From contig NZ_QPJE01000001.1 of the NCBI RefSeq assembly GCF_003337245.1, forward strand, positions 62,001-126,000: DNA of 64,000 nucleotides. Reading direction: 5' to 3'. The notes beneath the pieces were generated by a model. That model saw only the letters and a list, made by a program, of their open reading frames with translations, searched no databases and was not told the DNA's origin. Origin of the DNA: Halanaerobium sp. MA284_MarDTE_T2 (GTDB lineage: Bacteria > Bacillota > Halanaerobiia > Halanaerobiales > Halanaerobiaceae). How positions within the stretch are numbered: position 1 is the stretch's first letter; every line of letters starts with the position of its first letter. The position numbers and the translations under genes were made by a program. This document shows, in pieces, positions 58,616 to 64,000 of this stretch.

Positions 58616-59122
58616 TTGTTTACAATTCCAAATTATATAACAATAATGAGAATATTTTTAATACCTGTATTTCTTTACTTTTTTATTAAAGGTGAATATT
58701 TTATATCAGGTCTTTTTTTTGCTATTTCTGGTCTGACTGATTTTTTGGACGGTTATCTGGCCAGAAAATATAATATGACTTCCAAAATAGGAAAAATTTT
58801 AGATCCACTTGCAGATAAATTAACCATTATAGGTATTTTGCTTGTTCTGGTAAAAATGAATATAATTCCCAGATTTATTTCTGTGATTCTTCTTTCTAGA
58901 GAGATATTTATACTTTTTTCTTCCGGGATTGCTTATCTTATGGGGAAAAATTTTATCAATCCCAGTTTGCTGGGTAAAACATCTATGTTTTTACTCTATG
59001 TTGCTATTGCAGTTAAACTGCTTAATATTCATGTGATCGATTTAGCTTTATTTTATATTGTAATTCCTCTTAATATAATATCTGCAGTTGATTATTTGAT
59101 TAAAGCATATAAAAAACTCTAA
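58616..59122 (+). CDS. pgsA: CDP-diacylglycerol-glycerol-3-phosphate 3-phosphatidyltransferase
   Basis: Makes phosphatidylglycerol phosphate. The 168-residue membrane protein has the CDP-alcohol phosphotransferase motif D-G-x2-A-R-x8-G-x3-D-x3-D, seen as FLDGYLARKYNMTSKIG (about residues 44-60) followed by KILDPLADK. N-terminal TIPNYITIMRI is typical of PgsA. I prefer TTG at 58616, 8 bases after TCTGGAG; GTG codons at 58607 and 58610 overlap the site. Related head-group enzymes share the motif, so PG specificity rests on similarity and length. Confidence 0.88.
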   Translation: MFTIPNYITIMRIFLIPVFLYFFIKGEYFISGLFFAISGLTDFLDGYLARKYNMTSKIGKILDPLADKLTIIGILLVLVKMNIIPRFISVILLSREIFILFSSGIAYLMGKNFINPSLLGKTSMFLLYVAIAVKLLNIHVIDLALFYIVIPLNIISAVDYLIKAYKKL

Positions 59123-59146
59123 AAAATACGATGGAGGTAATGTATT

Positions 59147-60445
59147 ATGAGAATATTAATTAAAAATATAAATGAAATTTATTCGGGTAAAAGAAATGAA
59201 ATTATAAAGGATGCTTATATTGAAATTATTGACAGCCATATTTCTGAAATAAATACTATGGAAAAATGTCCAAAAGAAGATATATTTGACAGAGTAATTG
59301 ATGGTCGGGGCAAGATTGCACTTCCTGGATTTATAAATACACATACACACACAGGTATGACTCTCATGAGAGGATATGCAGATGATCTTCCTCTAGAAAA
59401 TTGGCTGCAGGATAAAATTTGGCCATTTGAAGCTGAACTAAACAGAGAAGATATTTACTGGGGTTCAGCTCTTTCAATTGTTGAAATGATAAAAACAGGC
59501 ACAACACTTTTTACAGATATGTATTTTGAAATGGATAAAGTGGCAGAACTGGTTGGTAAAAGTGGAATAAGGGCTGCTCTTGCAGAAGGACTGATTGAAA
59601 AAAACGATGGGGAAGAAGGCCTAAAAAGATCATGTGAATTTGCAAAAAACTGGCAGGGAGCTGCAAATGGAAGAATAACAACCCTTATTGCTCCACATGC
59701 TCCATATACCTGTTCAACAGAATATCTAAATAAGATTAAAAAATGTGCAGATGAAAAAAAGTTAACAATTCATATTCATGTTTCAGAAACAAAAACAGAG
59801 CTGGAAAATTCAATTAAAGAAAAAGGAATGTCTCCAGTTAAATATCTTAATGAAATTGGACTTTTTGAGAACCCTGTGCTGGCAGCTCATTGTGTCAATT
59901 TAGAAGAAGGAGATATAGAAATATTGGCTGAAAAAAATATCTCTGTGGCTCACAACCCTTCCAGCAATACAAAACTTGCAAGTGGAATAGCTCCTGTTAC
60001 AAATTTAATTAATTCTGGTGTAAATGTAGCTATAGGTACAGATGGTGTTTCCAGCAACAACAATCTTGATATAATAGAAGAAGCAAGATTGGCTTCATAT
60101 CTACAGAAAGTATCTACTTCTGATCCAACAGCAGCTGATATATGGGATCTGCTTAAAATGCTGACTGTAAATGGAGCCAAAGCATTAAATTTAGAAAATT
60201 TAGGTATGTTGAAAGAAGGAAGTGCAGCAGATGTGATTTTAGTAGATATAACAAAAGATTCTGTTTCCTATCCTCACCATAATAATCTTTCTAATTTATT
60301 TTATGCTTCACATGGGAATCTGGTTGACACAGTAATTGTAGATGGAGAAATTTTAATGGAAAAAAGAATAATAAAGACACTGGATGTAGAGAGAATTTAT
60401 CATGAAGTGGATAAAAGATCAGCCTGGATTGCAGACAAATTTTAA
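59147..60445 (+). CDS. mtaD: 5-methylthioadenosine/S-adenosylhomocysteine deaminase (MtaD-like)
   Basis: A zinc amidohydrolase of the TrzN/MtaD group that removes the amino group from thioadenosine and related nucleosides. The 432-residue protein has the N-terminal metal motif GFINTHTHTGMTLMRG (about residues 58-73), APHAPYTCS (about 183-191), HIHVSETKTE (about 206-215), AAHCVNLE (about 245-252) and VAHNPSSNTKLASGIAPV (about 267-284) with IGTDGVSSNNNLD. A strong ATGGAGG site precedes the ATG. It supports methionine salvage, consistent with metK elsewhere in the window but not linked to it. Confidence 0.9.
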   Translation: MRILIKNINEIYSGKRNEIIKDAYIEIIDSHISEINTMEKCPKEDIFDRVIDGRGKIALPGFINTHTHTGMTLMRGYADDLPLENWLQDKIWPFEAELNREDIYWGSALSIVEMIKTGTTLFTDMYFEMDKVAELVGKSGIRAALAEGLIEKNDGEEGLKRSCEFAKNWQGAANGRITTLIAPHAPYTCSTEYLNKIKKCADEKKLTIHIHVSETKTELENSIKEKGMSPVKYLNEIGLFENPVLAAHCVNLEEGDIEILAEKNISVAHNPSSNTKLASGIAPVTNLINSGVNVAIGTDGVSSNNNLDIIEEARLASYLQKVSTSDPTAADIWDLLKMLTVNGAKALNLENLGMLKEGSAADVILVDITKDSVSYPHHNNLSNLFYASHGNLVDTVIVDGEILMEKRIIKTLDVERIYHEVDKRSAWIADKF

Positions 60446-60480
60446 GTTCAAAAATTCTTTAATTATGAAAGGGGAAAAAT

Positions 60481-63243
60481 ATGGCTAAATCTATTCGTTT
60501 TTTTATTTTTGCAGCCATTTTGATTTTTATTTTAATTTTTATAGTTCTTTCAGCAGGATCCAGTATTTTTACTGATTGGCTGTGGTTTAAAGAGCTTAAT
60601 TTTGAAAAGACTTTTATGATAATGTTTATGTCTAACTTTATTTTGCGTATAATTATTGGAGTAATATTTGCCTCAGTAATTTATTTAAATTTACATTTTA
60701 CCAAAAAACCAATTGTTAATTTTATTAATATTAAAACTGATAATCGGGTGGAAACTTTATTTGGTGAAGAAAGAAGTAATATTTTTAACTGGTTAAATAA
60801 AAAAAGAATAAATATTATTTATCTTACGATCAGTATTGTTTTCGGATTTTTATTTAGTTCTATAAGCAGTGAAAGCTGGAAGATGGTGCTGAAATTTTTA
60901 AACAGAACTTCATTTCAGACAGTAGACCCAATTTTCTCTAAAGATATAGGTTTTTATGTGTTCACACTTCCATTTTTACGTTTTGTGAGAGAAATGGGAA
61001 TGGTGTTGGTAATTATATCCCTTATTTTTACCGGGTTTATATACCTTATTTTTACCGGAGTTCATTCGTTTAATGATTTATCAATCAAACTGAGTAGTCG
61101 AGGGAAAAAGCACCTTTCGATACTGGTTTTTGTATTTCTGCTTTTTAAAGCCTGGGATTATAGAATTAAAATGTATGATATATTATTTTCTCCTCGCGGT
61201 GTTGTTTTTGGAGCCGGGTATACAGATGTAAATGCAAATCTTTTGGCATACAGAATACTTTTTTTTACAGTACTTTTTGTTGCAGCAGCAGTAGTTTTTA
61301 GTTTTATAAAAAATAATTATAAATTTGTTATCTGGGGAATTGGCGCCTGGATTGCAGTGTCTATTATTTTTTCTTCCCTTTATCCTGCTTTTATGCAGCA
61401 GTTTAGAGTTGAACCAAATGAAATTACTTTGGAGAGTAAATATATCAAAAATAATATTGATATGACACTTTCTGCTTATGGACTTGATGATGTAGAAGAA
61501 AAAGATTATGAAATTAAAAATGATCTAACTTATGACAAATTAATGGAGAATCCAGAAACAATCAACAATATACGCCTTTGGGACGACAGGCCACTGCTTG
61601 ATACCTACAGTCAGATACAGGAGTTGAGGCAGTATTATAAATTTATTAATGTAGATATAGATAGATATGAGATAAATAGTGAATACAGACAGGTAATGCT
61701 TGCAGCTAGAGAACTGGATCAGAGTTTATTATCTCCAGAGGCACAAACATGGGTAAATAAAACTCTAAAATATACACATGGCTTTGGAGTTGTTATGAGT
61801 CCTGTAAATAAAATAACTCCTGAAGGGCTGCCAGAATTTTATATTAAAGATATTCCACCCAAAATTGATGCAGATATTGAACTGAATAACAGTGCAGTTT
61901 ATTATGGAGAAAAAACAGATAATTATGTAATTGTCAATACTGAATCAACAGAATTTCATTATCCAATGGGTTCAGAAAACGTATATATTAATTATGATGG
62001 CAGTGGTGGTGTCAAAATTAATAACTTCCTCCGCAAAGCAATTTATGCAATGCGTTTGAGAAATATGAAGCTAATTCTTTCGACTGATATTAATAATGAC
62101 AGCCGTATTATGTACTACAGAAATATTAAAGAAAGAGTTCAGAAAGCTGCCCCATTTTTAAAATATGATAGTGACCCATATCTGGTCATAGATAAAGGGC
62201 GTCTGTTCTGGATTTATGATGCCTATACAACAACTAATTCTTATCCTTATTCACAACCTTATAATAAGGGAGATAATTATATCAGAAATTCTGTTAAAGT
62301 TGTTATAGATGCATATAATGGGGACATGGATTTTTATGTTATTGATGAAAAAGATCCGATAGCCAGGACTTATATGAAGATATTTGATGATCTTTTTACT
62401 CCTGGAGAAGAAATGTCAGATTCATTAAGAAAACATCTTCGCTATCCCAAGGATCTTTTTAAAATACAAACAGAATTATATGGAACCTATCATATGAAGG
62501 ATCCGGTTGTGTTTTATAATAAAGAGGATGTATGGAACATACCAAAGGAAACATATTCCAATACAGCAGTAAAAGTTGATCCATATTATATTATAAATAA
62601 CCTGCCTGGAGAAGAAGATTCCGAATTTATATTAATGTCACCATTTACACCTGCCAATAAAAATAATATGGTGTCCTGGATGGCAGCTCGATCTGATGGT
62701 GATAGATATGGGGATATTCTAGTATATAAATTTCCTAAAGATAATCTAATATATGGACCCACTCAGATAGAGTCCAGAATAGATCAGGAATCAGGAATTT
62801 CACAGCTGCTTACTCTGTGGAGTCAAAGAGGGTCTCAGGTGATTAGAGGAAACCTTTTAGTTATTCCAATAGATCATAATATATTGTATGTAGAACCAAT
62901 ATACCTGCAGGCTGAAACGAGCCGGCTGCCGGAGTTAAAGAGAATTGTAGCTGCATATAAAAATGATATTGTTATGCGGGAGTCTCTAGGAGCTGCATTT
63001 AGAGCTCTATTTGATGAAGATGAGCCAAAAATAGTTGGGCCAGGAGAAGAACCTGCAGCAGAAGATAAACTACAGGAAGATGAATCTGCTGTAATAAACA
63101 GTGTAGAATCACTTGCTGCTGAAGCAAACAGATTATTTAATGAGGCTCAAAATGCACTTAGAGAAGGAAATTTTTCCGAATATGGTAAACTGATAGATCA
63201 ATTAGGACAGATATTAAATCAATTGATTGAGACAGGAGAGTAA
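60481..63243 (+). CDS. UPF0182 family membrane protein
   Basis: I do not know its function. At 920 residues it matches the UPF0182 (COG1615) family of large membrane proteins. The first third has about seven hydrophobic helices (from residues 8-28 to about 275-320); the FTDWLWFKELNFEKTF segment near residue 35 is family-typical. A long extracellular domain follows, with segments such as WDDRPLLDTYSQIQELRQYY and VRDEF-like stretches, to about residue 840. The C-terminal end is acidic and helix-rich (EEPAAEDKLQEDESA). AAAGGGGA precedes the ATG. It is followed by an M16 family gene after 9 bases. Confidence 0.88.
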   Translation: MAKSIRFFIFAAILIFILIFIVLSAGSSIFTDWLWFKELNFEKTFMIMFMSNFILRIIIGVIFASVIYLNLHFTKKPIVNFINIKTDNRVETLFGEERSNIFNWLNKKRINIIYLTISIVFGFLFSSISSESWKMVLKFLNRTSFQTVDPIFSKDIGFYVFTLPFLRFVREMGMVLVIISLIFTGFIYLIFTGVHSFNDLSIKLSSRGKKHLSILVFVFLLFKAWDYRIKMYDILFSPRGVVFGAGYTDVNANLLAYRILFFTVLFVAAAVVFSFIKNNYKFVIWGIGAWIAVSIIFSSLYPAFMQQFRVEPNEITLESKYIKNNIDMTLSAYGLDDVEEKDYEIKNDLTYDKLMENPETINNIRLWDDRPLLDTYSQIQELRQYYKFINVDIDRYEINSEYRQVMLAARELDQSLLSPEAQTWVNKTLKYTHGFGVVMSPVNKITPEGLPEFYIKDIPPKIDADIELNNSAVYYGEKTDNYVIVNTESTEFHYPMGSENVYINYDGSGGVKINNFLRKAIYAMRLRNMKLILSTDINNDSRIMYYRNIKERVQKAAPFLKYDSDPYLVIDKGRLFWIYDAYTTTNSYPYSQPYNKGDNYIRNSVKVVIDAYNGDMDFYVIDEKDPIARTYMKIFDDLFTPGEEMSDSLRKHLRYPKDLFKIQTELYGTYHMKDPVVFYNKEDVWNIPKETYSNTAVKVDPYYIINNLPGEEDSEFILMSPFTPANKNNMVSWMAARSDGDRYGDILVYKFPKDNLIYGPTQIESRIDQESGISQLLTLWSQRGSQVIRGNLLVIPIDHNILYVEPIYLQAETSRLPELKRIVAAYKNDIVMRESLGAAFRALFDEDEPKIVGPGEEPAAEDKLQEDESAVINSVESLAAEANRLFNEAQNALREGNFSEYGKLIDQLGQILNQLIETGE

Positions 63244-63252
63244 TAATACATT

Positions 63253-64000
63253 ATGGATAATTTTAAATTCGAAAAAATAAAAAGCAAATACAGTATTCAC
63301 TATCTTGCAACTGATAAATTTAAAACTAATCTAATTCAAATATATTTTATGCTGCCTCTGACATCATGGTCAGAGGCAGCCATGAATGCATTAATACCGG
63401 CAGTATTAATAAGAGGCTCAAATAGATTTCCAGAAAGTCGAATAATAAAAACTGAGCTGAAAAAACTTTATGGAGCTGGTATTTCTTTTTCTGTATTAAA
63501 ACGGGGAGAAAATCAGCTGCTGAGATTTTCACTGGAATATGTTAATGAAAACTATCTGGATGAAAATATTAATTTAAGCCGAAAAAGTTTTGAGCTTTTG
63601 AGTGACTTGATTTTTAATCCTCTTCTTGAAGAAAAAAAATTTGTTGAAAAATATTACCTGCAGGAAAAGAAAAATCAAATAGAAAATATTAATAGTTTGA
63701 TCAATGATAAATACAATTATGCTGTAGAAAAATGTTTTCAAAACATGTGTAAAGATGAAAAATATGGAATATATAAGCTTGGAGATGTTAAATCTCTTAA
63801 AGAAAACAGCTGTGAAGAACTTTACAATCAATATAAAAAAATAAAAAGCAGTGCCAGAAGCAGTGTTTTTATGGTAGGAGACTTTAAAAAATCTTTTATT
63901 AGTAATGTTTTTGATGAAATAAAACTGCCTTCTACAGATGATATTATAGATAATTTTACTGATAAGACTGTACCGGAAAGAGAAGTACAGTATATTACTG
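63253..64000 (+). CDS. M16-family protein, YfmF-like (3' end outside window)
   Basis: The first 249 residues of a larger protein. It belongs to the M16 peptidase superfamily: VLIRGSNRFP, KKLYGAGISFSVLKRGENQ and LIFNPLLEEKKFVEKYYLQEK are typical. The HxxEH zinc motif expected near residue 45-50 is absent (ALIPAVLIRG here), as in the YfmF member of the YfmF/YfmH pair, which is linked to EF-P 5-aminopentanol modification in B. subtilis. A YfmH-type active partner would be expected downstream, beyond the window. The frame starts at ATG 63253 and stays open to the window end; there is no clear ribosome site, so coupling to the UPF0182 gene (stop at 63241-63243) is possible. Confidence 0.8.
   Translation, partial: MDNFKFEKIKSKYSIHYLATDKFKTNLIQIYFMLPLTSWSEAAMNALIPAVLIRGSNRFPESRIIKTELKKLYGAGISFSVLKRGENQLLRFSLEYVNENYLDENINLSRKSFELLSDLIFNPLLEEKKFVEKYYLQEKKNQIENINSLINDKYNYAVEKCFQNMCKDEKYGIYKLGDVKSLKENSCEELYNQYKKIKSSARSSVFMVGDFKKSFISNVFDEIKLPSTDDIIDNFTDKTVPEREVQYIT

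Noticed and set aside
1-64000. tRNA, rRNA, tmRNA or replication-origin signals
   Set aside because: I looked for conserved tRNA arms, rRNA blocks and DnaA-box clusters and saw none; a dedicated covariance search would be needed to exclude small RNAs.

Overview
The window is AT-rich, compactly packed bacterial chromosome, most consistent with a low-GC anaerobic Firmicute of the Halanaerobiales/Clostridia type. The grounds are gene content and order: metK-priA-def-fmt-rsmB-rlmN-prpC-prkC-rsgA-rpe-thiN, rpmB-asp23-fakA-fakB-recG-rsmD-coaD, an IspH-S1 fusion, FabK as enoyl-ACP reductase, and the pta-ackA acetate pathway. The taxon is an inference. I see no rRNA, tRNA, CRISPR array, prophage or intact insertion sequence.

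Layout. 1-12.9 kb (+): end of metK, then a long operon for replication restart (priA), N-terminal maturation and Met-tRNA formylation (def, fmt), two membrane proteins (YugP-type protease, DUF6391), rRNA modification (rsmB, rlmN), PASTA kinase/phosphatase signalling (prkC/prpC), ribosome assembly (rsgA), rpe and thiN. 13-19.6 kb: rpmB on the minus strand, then asp23, fakA/fakB (fatty-acid kinase), recG, rsmD, coaD. 19.7-30.1 kb (+) is accessory: a UbiA-type prenyltransferase, a YccF gene split at a slippery heptamer, a patatin-like protein, a TtcA-like thiolase, a transposase scar, a nitroreductase, a PAS-PAS-GGDEF-EAL protein and a YhaO/YhaN (SbcD/SbcC-like) pair. 30.1-37.3 kb (-): a peptide-type ABC operon (dppA, dppB, dppC), an amidohydrolase and an NhaC-family antiporter, all behind a lysine riboswitch with its own promoter and terminator. 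37.3-41.2 kb: patatin-like gene, ylbL and tmcAL, bracketed by two related structured repeats of about 208 bp. 41.3-49 kb (+): pta, ackA, yceD-rpmF, plsX-fabK-fabG-acpP, rnc, aroH, cmk. 49-57.3 kb: plsC, ispH-rpsA, a DUF512 radical-SAM protein, der, plsY, gpsA, hup. 57.4-64 kb: mscS, pgsA, mtaD, a UPF0182 membrane protein and the start of a YfmF-like M16 protein that leaves the window.

How genes work together. Phospholipid synthesis is spread over the right half (plsX, fabK, fabG, acpP, plsC, plsY, gpsA, pgsA) and links to FakA/FakB, which activate exogenous fatty acids on the left. Translation and rRNA maturation genes are interleaved throughout (def, fmt, rsmB, rlmN, rsgA, rsmD, rpmB, rpmF, rnc, der, S1). 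The riboswitch operon suggests lysine or lysine-peptide uptake.

Most interesting signals: a PriA whose helicase ATPase motifs are eroded while its zinc motifs survive; two diverged 208-209 bp elements with shared fold and compensatory changes; two identical 58-bp GC-rich tandem repeats ahead of acpP; an in-phase A AAA AAG heptamer joining the halves of YccF; and the lysine-riboswitch operon with an 8-codon reading frame in its leader.
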